Of a stretch of DNA of 64,000 nt, positions 55,631-64,000 are shown one piece after another (the first letter of the stretch is position 1; the number at the start of each line of letters is the position of its first letter). The translations under genes and the position numbers were made by a program. The stretch is from Colwellia sp. PAMC 21821. Lineage in GTDB: Bacteria > Pseudomonadota > Gammaproteobacteria > Enterobacterales > Alteromonadaceae. Location: positions 2,232,001 to 2,296,000 of the forward strand of contig NZ_CP014943.1 of NCBI RefSeq assembly GCF_002077175.1, written 5' to 3'. The notes under the pieces are model-generated. The model worked only from the letters and a program-made list of their open reading frames with translations. It was not told the DNA's origin and did no database searches.

Positions 55631-57022
55631 CTCAACTTCGCAATTACGTTGCTTACAAGGTATAAACTTCCAATGTAGCTTTGTCTGATTAATATTCTTG
55701 ATCGCCGTTGTTAATCGGGCGATTTTAAAGGCGGTAAGTGACGAAAATAGTTGCTTGTTAATTTCATAACTGGCAACAACCACTGCGGTTTCACCTGCAT
55801 TGAATATTTTATGTATTTTCTGGTTTCGGCGACTCTCTTGCCCAAAAGACTTCCAACCACTAGGGATTAAGTCATTCTCGTAATAACTTGGCTTACCATC
55901 TAAATCTTTCCCATTAAAAAAATAGGTAAGCTCAGTGGTGTTGTCATTTGAAGATATATTGTTCATAACAAATGCATAAAAATGAATTTGTGGCTTTATT
56001 TCAAACTTAGTATCGCTTGTTAATTTATCAGCGGCAGGAGCCGGTATTAACATTGTGCTGAACGTTGTTGATGACAAAGCCAGTATGAATAATAATACGG
56101 CTAAAGATGGCTTATTTATGCTGCGTTCAACTTGGGTTGTATTTACATGTGAAGTTGTTTCAGGCTTGGAATCCGGTTGTTGGGCTGTTAAATCAATATC
56201 AGAATTTTTGTTGCCCCACCAAAACAAAATAAACATAAAAGGAATAAACAAATACCAACCAAAGGTATTATGATCTTCCATTAAACTACTTTCCATATTG
56301 GTGTATTCACCAATTAGTATGAGTGCCGTTATTCTTATCCAGTTTGTCAGTAGAGCCCCAACAATAGCGAGGGTAAAAAAAGCTACTGCTTTTGTGGTGT
56401 TTTTAATATAAAGAAACCTAAATAGCGAGCTTATCGCTAAAGAGACGATCATATACCTTAAGCCACTGCAACCATCGGCTATTTCAAAAACGCCAGCAGG
56501 AATGGTTACAAAGTTACCTTCTACATATGTGGGCACCCCTGTAAAGCTCATAAAGTAGGTGACTACGCTGACAGATATATCTTGCAGTATATTGGTAAGC
56601 ATGCCCCAAACGGGCATGATGAAAATTAGAAATATGCTAGGGAAAACTATGTATCTGTTTAATTGATAAAGCATATTAATACTAGACACTAGCACTGCTA
56701 AAAGAGAACACCAATAACCTAAACTTATTTGTGCATTACTCGTTATAAATAATGCTAAACAAGAAAAAACAAAAATTAACGTTGCGGGAAGCGATAAGGA
56801 CTTTCTGAACGTTAGCTTTCCTGATTTTTGCAGTACATAAAACAAGTATAGTGAAATAATCGGAATCAAGTATGCGTGAGAGTATGTGCCATCATCAAAA
56901 CTATGTCGCCATAATGTGACTAGAATAGGAATATTTAATAATGAAACGATAAAAGATATCAGCAAGATGCCTAAAAGAGGTGTTTTAAATAAAATGCTAG
57001 CGCTTTCAATTTTTTTATTCAA
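55616..57022 (-). CDS. xrtA: Exosortase A with fused EpsI domain
   Basis: 468 residues. About eight membrane helices in the first 290 residues carry the exosortase active site: Cys185 in IADGCSGLRY, Arg230 in TNWIRIT and His251 in EDHNTFGW. The C-terminal part (about 300-468) has one helix and an EpsI-like periplasmic domain (FYAFVMNNISSNDNTTELTY, ESRRNQKIHKIF), the fusion typical of XrtA. It should cleave and anchor proteins with a C-terminal PEP-CTERM signal, coupled to EPS export. It faces prsT across about 360 bases. Confidence 0.95.
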   Translation of the reverse strand: MNKKIESASILFKTPLLGILLISFIVSLLNIPILVTLWRHSFDDGTYSHAYLIPIISLYLFYVLQKSGKLTFRKSLSLPATLIFVFSCLALFITSNAQISLGYWCSLLAVLVSSINMLYQLNRYIVFPSIFLIFIMPVWGMLTNILQDISVSVVTYFMSFTGVPTYVEGNFVTIPAGVFEIADGCSGLRYMIVSLAISSLFRFLYIKNTTKAVAFFTLAIVGALLTNWIRITALILIGEYTNMESSLMEDHNTFGWYLFIPFMFILFWWGNKNSDIDLTAQQPDSKPETTSHVNTTQVERSINKPSLAVLLFILALSSTTFSTMLIPAPAADKLTSDTKFEIKPQIHFYAFVMNNISSNDNTTELTYFFNGKDLDGKPSYYENDLIPSGWKSFGQESRRNQKIHKIFNAGETAVVVASYEINKQLFSSLTAFKIARLTTAIKNINQTKLHWKFIPCKQRNCEVELQNL

Positions 57023-57382
57023 TTTTATCTACTTTATTTATTATATAATCAGGAGAAGAAATGAAAAACTTGTTTAAAAGTCAGCACTACTGTTTATTAC
57101 AATAATATAACTTTTTATTGAAGTTTGTTCGGTATAACAATGTAAGTTAACAATGTTTTAATGTTTTGTCTTTATTTAAAGATGAATAATCGGTTATATT
57201 TAATAAATACAACAAGTAATGATTTTTACAGATTGATTTTTATCTAAACAATCACGTTAAATTTACGCTTAACTTTGTTTAAAAGTTCTTGAGAATTTAT
57301 TTGCTAGACTACTTTAATTCGTTGAAAAGTGCATACTACGAATAATAAAATAATTAATAATAAAACACAGGGAGTTGATAAC
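57023..57382. promoter_or_regulatory. Divergent region between xrtA and prsT
   Basis: 360 AT-rich bases. A sigma-54-like element TTGAGAA-N5-TTTGCT lies at 57289-57305 with the correct 12-base G-to-G spacing but GA instead of GG at -24, so it is weak. A 14-codon frame at 57061-57105 sits behind a strong AGGAGAAGAA site (see findings). No other structure was seen. Confidence 0.4.
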
Positions 57383-60136
57383 TTGAAACTCAATCAATTA
57401 GCAACGTATTTTGGGATTGCTGTTTTTGTATCTGCTTGCGGTGAAAGTGCAACTTCACAAGAGCATATTGCTAAAGCGAAGTCTGCAATAGAAAAAAATG
57501 AGTTAAGTAGAAGCGAAATAGAATTAAAAAACGCATTGAAAATTGATGGAAAAAACGCGGAAGCGAGATTTTTACTTGGTCAGTTATATTTATCACAAGG
57601 CAATAGTTTAGTTGCTGTTAAAGAATTAGAGCGAGCGCATTCATTAAACTACGACGTTAATAAGGTTGTGCCTTTATTGGCTAGGGCTTATTTATTAGCT
57701 GAAAGTTATGAAGAGATATCAAGCCTGTCTGAAGATGCTAAAAACTTAATGGTTGATAGTAAGATTAAGTACTTAGCTTTTAAGAGTATTGCTGCAATAC
57801 TTAGCGAAAAAATCGAAGCGGCTCAGAAAATTACCCTGCAAATAACTTCACTGTCTGAATCTAATTCCTATGCACTTTTAGCTAATGCATATATGAATTT
57901 TGCCGAAAATAATAATGATGAAGCGCTTTCTTTAGTATCAGAAGCTTTATTAGCTGATCCTAAAAATGTTGATGCGTTATTATTAAAAGGACATATTTCT
58001 TTTGCTTTAAATAAATTTGATCTTGCCGTAGAAAATTATAAGCTATATGAAAGTTTTCAGCCTAAAGTAGGTGTAACTAAACTATATATAGCCAACTCAT
58101 TATTACGTGACAATAAATATGATGAAGCTGAAAAATATGCCGATGATATTCTTGCATCCATAAGTGATCAACCTATTGCAAACTACGTAAAAGCCGTTGC
58201 AATGTTCGAAAAAAAGGATTTTGCACTTGCAAAGTCGCATGCAGAAACTGCGCTTAATCAAAACTATAATTTACCGGCGTTAAAATTAATTGCCGGCACG
58301 AGTGCATTCAATTTAAATAATTATGAAAGTACTTATCATCACTTAAACGCTATCGCAAAAAAAATGCCCGCAAACCATTATTCAAGAAAAATACTGGCGA
58401 TAAGTCAACTTCAATTAGGGTTAATTGATGATATCAATGAAACACTGATAGGTTTTAACCCGACTACTTCTGAAGAAGTGAGCTTTTTATCTAATTTAAG
58501 TTACCAACTTGCTGAGCTAGGGGCCATTGACGAAGCTAAGGTTATAGCTAAAAAAGTTAATGAAAGTTTAACAGAATCGAATGAAGATCAAAGTATTCGT
58601 GGTGGTATTTTAAAGTTAATGTTAAATGATCCTTCAGGTATTGAAGATTTAGAATTAGCGCTTGAAGAAAATCCGAGTCTTGAAGATGCAGAGCTTGTTA
58701 TTGCTTATGCAGCATTACAAACAGGTGATTATGATAAAGCGCTTAAAGTTGCTAATAAGTGGCAAGAAAAACAGCCTGATCTTGCTGGTAGTTATAATAT
58801 GCTTGCGGCTGTTTACATTGCGCAACAAAAAAATGACTTAGCTACGCAAGCCTTACAAACCAGTTTACTTAAAGAGAGCAATAACTTATTTGCGCTTACC
58901 GAGTTAGCGAAGCTTAACTTTACTGAGGGTAATAAAGAAGAAGCTGAAAAGTTTTCTCAGCTAGCGGTTGAGCAATATCCTAATAATGCTAAGGCTTTGC
59001 GCTATTACTATGCGTCAAAACCTGGTGAGCAAGCTTTAGCTAAAATTAAGCACGCTTATCAAGAGAGTAGTGATAATATTGTATTAAGTTTGTTATATGT
59101 TGATGCACTTATTAATTCAGGTGATTTGACAGAGGCGTTAGTGGTTTCAAATGCGATTAAAAGCAGCGTTAAGACCCCGAAAAAAGCTTGGTTACAACGT
59201 GTATCTATTTATAAAAAGCAACAGAACGAGCTGCAATTAATAACTACCATTGAAAAATGGTTGCAGGTAAATCCTTATCACATAGAGCCTGTGTTACTGC
59301 TTTCTGAATATTATATTAAACAAAAACAAGCAAACAAAGCTTTACAATATTTAGATAAAGCTTTGTTAGAACATCATCAAGACAACCTGACTTTAAAAGT
59401 TGTCAAAGTACAAATATTATTAGATACAGGTGATGCCTATGAAGCCAAAAAACTTTATCAAGATCCTCAGTTCGATAAAATTAAGCCAGCACTTAAATCA
59501 GGCTTAGAAGGGCGTATTGCTTTTATTGAAAAAGACTTTGAGGAAGCCGTTAAAAAGTTAACTGTATTTTACAAAGCTTATCCTTCAAGCCAAAATGTAA
59601 TATTACTCGCGCTAGCTCAACAAAGGGCAATAAAAGCAGAAGAAGCTATAACTACTTTAGAAATATTTCTTGAAAAAAATGACTCCGCTGACCAAGTTCG
59701 TGCTCTTCTAGCTAACTTTTATCTTCAGGAACAACCTGAAAAGTCGATACCTCTATATGAGGAGATGTTATTAGAGAATCCAAGCAATGTTGTTTTTCTT
59801 AATAATTTAGCTTGGCTGAATCTTGAAAATAACAATGTAGAATTAGCATTGAAGTACTCTGCCGAAGCAGCTAAATTAGCACCTAAGCACCCAAGTGTTC
59901 TAGATACACGAGGAATGGTGCTACTTAAATCTGGAGATAAAGAGACAGCATTAAAATCTTTGGAACATGCTTATGAGCTCTCAAAGGGGAGTGATATAAA
60001 TATTGCACTCAATTATGCAGAAGCACTTATTTCAAACAAAAAAAATAAGTCTGCACTTTCTGTTTTAAATCGTTTAAATATTAGCGATCCAAAGCAAAAG
60101 CAAAGGCTAAAACAATTAATAGCATTAGCAAACTAA
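57383..60136 (+). CDS. prsT: PrsT, XrtA/PEP-CTERM system TPR-repeat lipoprotein
   Basis: The frame opens with a GTG at 57329, but GGAG at 57371-57374 sits 8 bases before a TTG at 57383, giving LKLNQLATYFGIAVFVSACG with a lipobox SAC directly after a hydrophobic stretch; I use that start (917 residues). Nearly all the rest is tetratricopeptide repeats (NAEARFLLGQLYLSQGNSL, PSVLDTRGMVLLKSGDKETA). Length and repeat content match PrsT of PEP-CTERM systems, thought to act at the periplasmic face in polymer or protein handling. A paralogue follows at 60352. Confidence 0.92.
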   Translation: MKLNQLATYFGIAVFVSACGESATSQEHIAKAKSAIEKNELSRSEIELKNALKIDGKNAEARFLLGQLYLSQGNSLVAVKELERAHSLNYDVNKVVPLLARAYLLAESYEEISSLSEDAKNLMVDSKIKYLAFKSIAAILSEKIEAAQKITLQITSLSESNSYALLANAYMNFAENNNDEALSLVSEALLADPKNVDALLLKGHISFALNKFDLAVENYKLYESFQPKVGVTKLYIANSLLRDNKYDEAEKYADDILASISDQPIANYVKAVAMFEKKDFALAKSHAETALNQNYNLPALKLIAGTSAFNLNNYESTYHHLNAIAKKMPANHYSRKILAISQLQLGLIDDINETLIGFNPTTSEEVSFLSNLSYQLAELGAIDEAKVIAKKVNESLTESNEDQSIRGGILKLMLNDPSGIEDLELALEENPSLEDAELVIAYAALQTGDYDKALKVANKWQEKQPDLAGSYNMLAAVYIAQQKNDLATQALQTSLLKESNNLFALTELAKLNFTEGNKEEAEKFSQLAVEQYPNNAKALRYYYASKPGEQALAKIKHAYQESSDNIVLSLLYVDALINSGDLTEALVVSNAIKSSVKTPKKAWLQRVSIYKKQQNELQLITTIEKWLQVNPYHIEPVLLLSEYYIKQKQANKALQYLDKALLEHHQDNLTLKVVKVQILLDTGDAYEAKKLYQDPQFDKIKPALKSGLEGRIAFIEKDFEEAVKKLTVFYKAYPSSQNVILLALAQQRAIKAEEAITTLEIFLEKNDSADQVRALLANFYLQEQPEKSIPLYEEMLLENPSNVVFLNNLAWLNLENNNVELALKYSAEAAKLAPKHPSVLDTRGMVLLKSGDKETALKSLEHAYELSKGSDINIALNYAEALISNKKNKSALSVLNRLNISDPKQKQRLKQLIALAN

Positions 60137-60351
60137 GTTTTTATAACCAGATAACTCGCCAGTATTTATGATCAGGAAGTAAGTTTGTAAACTCAATATT
60201 AACTGCAGGTCGGTAGATTTATTATTTACTTGACCGGCTAAGCTTAAATGCAAACTTATGACTGCAGAATAAGTTAATAAATATATGTTTATTTAGTAAT
60301 TATGAGCGAAAATCTGGACGTTTGCACAATCAAAAAATTTAAGGAATTTAT

Positions 60352-63111
60352 ATGTATATCAGCAGTAAACCAAAACTCGCTATTTCAGCTTTGTTATTAT
60401 CAACAGTGTTGCTTGGGTGTAGTGATAGTAAAACGCCAGCGGAATATTTAAGAGAAGCTAAGGTTGCCTTTAATGATGGAAAAGACAGTACAGCTATTAT
60501 CAGCTTAAAGAATGTTTTAAAATCAGAAGGAAATAATGCAGAGGCGCGGTTTATGCTTGGCTCCGTTTATGCACAACAAGGTTTATGGGAAAGTGCAGAA
60601 AAAGAATTATCACGTGCGAATGAAAATGGCTATGTAGAAGGTGATCTAATTTCTCTGCTAGCTAAGGTTCAGTATAACTTAGAAGATTCAGCAGCTATTG
60701 AAGACTTACTTGCCAACAGCGAACGATTAAGTGCTAAAACCAAAACAGAAGTAAAATCTTTTTTGGCAATGGCGTACTTGAAAGAAAACGATATCGCTCG
60801 TAGTAAAAAAGTCTTAATTGATTTATTAGCAACAGGTATTGATTCTAAACATATTCAACTAGGTAAGGCTTTACAGCTTTGGTCGGAAGATAAGGCTGAG
60901 CAAGCACTCGAGGTTGTTGAAAATTTATTATTAGACAACCCTAACTTTCCAGAAGCCCTAGAATATCAAGGTTATTTTCTTTTCACGGTAGGAAGAGCTG
61001 ATGAATCTGCTCAATCCTTTAATTCATATCTAAATATTCATCCGCAAGCTAATCAAATACGCTTGCGTTATATGATGTCATTAGCTAAAGCTTCAAAATT
61101 CGAAGCAGCAGAAGAGCAAGCTGATTACCTTTTGGAAATAAGCCCTATTAATCCTTTAGTAAATCAAGTTAAGGCGCAAAGCCGGTTAATTGAAGCTGAA
61201 TACATACTCGCCAAAAAATTTGCAGAAATTGCACTAAAAAGCCAAGATGATCTTATCAGTGCTAGCATTGTTGCAGGTTACAGTTCTTATAAACTAGGTC
61301 AATTAGAAATAGCTTATAGCCACTTAAAGAAAATAAAAAATAGATTATCCATGTTGCATCCAGCACGAAGATTACTGAGTGCAATAAGTATAGAGATAGG
61401 CTACGTTGATGAGTCCTATGAAGACATAAATAATGCGCCTAGTGATGACCTAGATGTTGAGCTATTGTCTGTAACTTCAAGTCAGTTATTTAAACAGGGT
61501 GAAATTGAAAAGGCTGGCCATTTATTGGAGAAAGCACAAGAGCTTGACCCTTTAAATAGCCAGTTGGCCTACCAAAGAGGTCTGCTTAAAATGGCCGAAA
61601 ACGATCCAGAGTCAATCCGTTTTTTTGAACAGGCGATAAAGAATGATCCTGAGTTTTCACAAGCTATTTCTCTACTCGTTATGGATCATTTAAAGAAAAG
61701 TAATTTTGACAAGGCGTTAGAAGTTGCCCGTTCTGCAGCAGCAAGTAACTTTGTTTTATCTAAAACTTTAGAAGGCGTTACCTTTAAAATGCAAGGTGAC
61801 CTTAAGTCAGCAGAGCAAGCATTTAATGATGTGTTAAGTAAAGATCAAGAAAATGTACTCGCATTATTTAATTTAGGTAATATTGCAGAAAGTAATAGTA
61901 ATACCGAGGCAGCTGTTGAGTTATATAAAAAAGCACTTATGGTTGATGGTACAAATGCGCCAGCCATAAATGCTATTTATCGCATTGGGCAAAACGACAA
62001 ACATAATGTACTAATAGATAAGCAACTTACAGATTTAGCAGAAAATAAAATGTACTCTCCTGAAGTAAGTATAATTCTTGCTGGATTTTACATGCGTGAT
62101 GATAAACATGATCAAGCAAAATCAGTGTTATCTAAATCATTACAGAGACACCCTGACGACTTTTCATTGAACATAGTCCAAGCCAAAGTGCTGGCGTTAC
62201 TTGGTAAGGGAGAATTGGCGTTAGAAAAATTGGATCGAATGATTTTTACTTTTCCACAGGCGTTGCAGGCAAGAAAACTTAAAGTTGCTATACTTAATGC
62301 TAGAAAAAATAACTTTGAAACTATTCAAGCACAAGAGCTCATAGTGAAAGAGGCACTAGGAGGGGAGGATGAAGTTTTAAACTTAGCCTTCTTGTATCTG
62401 CAAAATAATAATGTAGAAAAAGCAAGGCAATTACTAACGGACTTGCCTGATATGTCTAGTACTTCTCCAAAATATAATGTAATTATGGGGAAGTTTTCTA
62501 TATCGAAAGCAGACTTTTCTCAAGCAATTCGTTACTTGAAACAGTCTTACGAACAAGTACCTTCAGCCCCCATTCTTTTGGATCTAGTTTACGCGATGCA
62601 GAAATTGAATATGAGTGATGAGGCGTTGGCGCTAATTCTTGCTTTTGAAGAAAACAATGAGTTAACTGTTGAACTAATGCTGCAACAAGCTGAACTATAT
62701 TCTTTAAAAGAGCCGGAAAAGGCTTTAGCAATATACGAACATTTAGCAAACAAAACTAATGGGCATTATGTAATGTTAAATAACATTGCTTATGTACTGA
62801 TGTTACAGAATAAGCTTGAAGAAGCACTGAGCTATTCAAAAAGAGCACTTGCGAAAGCGGAAAAGGTACCTGCCGTTAACAATACACATGGTCTGATATT
62901 GTTTGAAAAGGGAAATATTTCAGAAGCTATTAAATACCTCCAAAAAGCTTATGAAACAGATTTAACTAATCATAACTATCTTGTACATTATATTCAGGCA
63001 TTATTTGCAGATAAGAATTATAGTTTAGTAGATAAGCTTTTAATAAAGATTGATAAAAATATGCTAAACAGTGATTCATTAAAAAGGTTAGCAACAATTA
63101 ATTTGGACTGA
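60352..63111 (+). CDS. Second PrsT-like TPR lipoprotein
   Basis: 919 residues, ATG preceded by AAGGA. Signal peptide with lipobox LLGCSDS (Cys23). TPR repeats run the full length (NAEARFMLGSVYAQQGLWE, NVLALFNLGNIAESNSNTE, AVNNTHGLILFEKGNISEA). It aligns with the preceding prsT throughout, so the pair arose by tandem duplication and then diverged widely. Which of the two is the true PrsT cannot be decided here. The 215 bases between them hold no clear terminator, so readthrough is possible. Confidence 0.9.
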   Translation: MYISSKPKLAISALLLSTVLLGCSDSKTPAEYLREAKVAFNDGKDSTAIISLKNVLKSEGNNAEARFMLGSVYAQQGLWESAEKELSRANENGYVEGDLISLLAKVQYNLEDSAAIEDLLANSERLSAKTKTEVKSFLAMAYLKENDIARSKKVLIDLLATGIDSKHIQLGKALQLWSEDKAEQALEVVENLLLDNPNFPEALEYQGYFLFTVGRADESAQSFNSYLNIHPQANQIRLRYMMSLAKASKFEAAEEQADYLLEISPINPLVNQVKAQSRLIEAEYILAKKFAEIALKSQDDLISASIVAGYSSYKLGQLEIAYSHLKKIKNRLSMLHPARRLLSAISIEIGYVDESYEDINNAPSDDLDVELLSVTSSQLFKQGEIEKAGHLLEKAQELDPLNSQLAYQRGLLKMAENDPESIRFFEQAIKNDPEFSQAISLLVMDHLKKSNFDKALEVARSAAASNFVLSKTLEGVTFKMQGDLKSAEQAFNDVLSKDQENVLALFNLGNIAESNSNTEAAVELYKKALMVDGTNAPAINAIYRIGQNDKHNVLIDKQLTDLAENKMYSPEVSIILAGFYMRDDKHDQAKSVLSKSLQRHPDDFSLNIVQAKVLALLGKGELALEKLDRMIFTFPQALQARKLKVAILNARKNNFETIQAQELIVKEALGGEDEVLNLAFLYLQNNNVEKARQLLTDLPDMSSTSPKYNVIMGKFSISKADFSQAIRYLKQSYEQVPSAPILLDLVYAMQKLNMSDEALALILAFEENNELTVELMLQQAELYSLKEPEKALAIYEHLANKTNGHYVMLNNIAYVLMLQNKLEEALSYSKRALAKAEKVPAVNNTHGLILFEKGNISEAIKYLQKAYETDLTNHNYLVHYIQALFADKNYSLVDKLLIKIDKNMLNSDSLKRLATINLD

Positions 63112-63225
63112 ATAAAGTCAGTTAAGTAATGAAAAAGCTATTTAAGTGTCAGGATTTTTTACAGTAATGTGTTCGTGATGTTTCGAACTAAAATAAAATC
63201 CTTTTTTATCAGTAGCTTGTAAAGT

Positions 63226-63240
63226 TGGCACGATGGGTGC
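63226..63240 (+). promoter_or_regulatory. Sigma-54 (-24/-12) promoter
   Basis: TGGCACGATGGGTGC matches the RpoN consensus TGGCACG-N4-TTGC with GG and GC 12 bases apart and only one mismatch in the -12 block. Transcription would start near 63252, leaving an 80-base leader before the ATG at 63332. It fits control by PrsK/PrsR, the sigma-54-type regulator pair at 2563-5983. Confidence 0.85.
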
Positions 63241-63331
63241 ATTATATTTAAAGTATATAGACTGCTAATTTTTAGTTACTCAAACTAGATAACTAAGTTA
63301 CAGAAGCTTTTAATTTAAATGGAGATATAAA

Positions 63332-64000
63332 ATGAAAAAATTATTAACATCAGTTGCCGTACTAGCTAGTTTGTCAGGAACTGCAGTTGCTGATCAACTT
63401 ACTTGGGATGCTACTTGGGGTGCAAGCACTTCAGCTGGCGTTCAGTTCCCTATTAGTGAGTTTGTTATTGCGTACAACTCTCAATCTTTAGTAACAGATA
63501 ATGGCGACGGTGTATTAAGCGCTGGTGATACAATCCAGTCTTTTGGCGGATTTGGTCCAAATGGTTTTAACTCATTTGCTAGTGGCTTAGAGACTCAAGG
63601 GTTAGGCGGTTTGGATATGAATAACATAGGTAGCTTTTCACCTAATCCATTTCCAACTATGCCAGGTTACGGTAACGACTACGCATTTACATTTTTCTTT
63701 AATGATTTAATGGGTACTTTTAACGGTTCTGATTTCGTTTATAATTCAGGTACTTTGCAGTTTGGTCTTGTGTCTCTTGTACCGGCTAACACAGGCTTAT
63801 CAGCTGGCTTTCATAACTTATTTGACTTGAACATTAGTTCTGGCGGTCCTGTAACTGCTGCTGGACAAGTAAAACAAGTATTTAACGGTACTGTTGGTAA
63901 CTTTGCTAATAATGCAGGTAGTGATTTTTCAATTACTAATACAGGCAAAACTAAGACTTTAGCTGATTGGGCTGCCTTAGGTGATGTTCGTTGGGGAAGT
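63332..64000 (+). CDS. Secreted protein, probable PEP-CTERM (XrtA) substrate, 3' end outside window
   Basis: Starts MKKLLTSVAVLASLSGTAVA, a clear Sec signal peptide with AVA cleavage, behind a GGAGAT ribosome site. The 223 residues in view are rich in Gly, Asn, Ser, Thr and Phe and poor in charge, with one EF-hand-like stretch (TDNGDGVLSAGD), the usual look of PEP-CTERM-sorted surface proteins. The C-terminal sorting signal, if any, lies beyond the window. It directly follows the PrsT genes and has its own sigma-54 promoter at 63226. I do not recognise a named family. Confidence 0.8.
   Translation, partial: MKKLLTSVAVLASLSGTAVADQLTWDATWGASTSAGVQFPISEFVIAYNSQSLVTDNGDGVLSAGDTIQSFGGFGPNGFNSFASGLETQGLGGLDMNNIGSFSPNPFPTMPGYGNDYAFTFFFNDLMGTFNGSDFVYNSGTLQFGLVSLVPANTGLSAGFHNLFDLNISSGGPVTAAGQVKQVFNGTVGNFANNAGSDFSITNTGKTKTLADWAALGDVRWGS

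Noticed and set aside
60290..60351. CTGGACGTTTGCA considered as a sigma-54 promoter for the second PrsT-like gene.
   Set aside because: GG and GC are only 8 bases apart; the spacing is wrong for RpoN.

Overview
This window looks like a chromosomal exopolysaccharide (EPS) locus of the exosortase A / PEP-CTERM type from an AT-rich marine gammaproteobacterium. Colwelliaceae or related Alteromonadales is my best guess. That rests on low GC by eye, the PrsK/PrsR/PrsT plus XrtA gene set, and GTAG-type REP palindromes; no rRNA or marker gene in the window confirms it. 

Layout. 1-5983 (+): 3' part of an RND efflux pump, then the histidine kinase PrsK and the sigma-54-type response regulator PrsR. 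5984-7165: a tandem array of 170-bp units built on REP palindromes. 7166-12912 (-): export operon with a Wza-like lipoprotein, Wzz-like chain-length protein, tyrosine autokinase, an outer-membrane protein (frameshifted here) and an XrtA-associated ATPase. 13141-14550 (+): the initiating sugar-phosphate transferase. 14826-16225: an IS1111-type IS110-family element. 16494-26218 (-): deacetylases, glycosyltransferases, an acetyltransferase and a CapK-like adenylate-forming enzyme, with a duplicated segment in which the two copies have lost different genes. 26236-32937 (-): acyltransferase, Wzy-like polymerase and a giant lipoprotein. 33210-35201 (+): a second Wzz-like protein fused to a degenerate tyrosine-recombinase-like domain. 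35282-41304 (-): Wzx flippase, FemAB-like protein and two acyltransferases, one broken at an octamer repeat. 41935-44788: a TagD-like gene and two CDP-glycerol glycerophosphotransferases. 44888-51191: six glycosyltransferases. 51181-53756 (+): an EEP-family phosphodiesterase and a toroid-type protein. 53840-54379: a second REP array with 65-bp units. 54497-57022: a lipoprotein and exosortase XrtA. 57383-63111 (+): two PrsT-like TPR lipoproteins. 63332 onward: the start of a secreted protein behind a sigma-54 promoter, probably an XrtA substrate. 

How it works together (inference from families). The 13141 transferase primes undecaprenyl phosphate. The glycosyltransferases build the repeat unit, and acyl-, acetyl- and perhaps glycerophosphate groups decorate it. 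Wzx flips it and the Wzy-like protein polymerises it. The two Wzz-like proteins and the autokinase control chain length, and the Wza-like protein exports the polymer. Deacetylases and toroid proteins may modify or trim it. PrsK/PrsR with RpoN would switch on XrtA-sorted proteins that act in the polymer matrix. 

Most unusual points: the Wzz-recombinase-fold fusion, the octanucleotide repeat that breaks an acyltransferase, the reciprocal gene decay in the duplicated GT-deacetylase-GT segment, two REP arrays of different period, and two separate single-base G-tract frameshifts that may be real or may be sequence errors.
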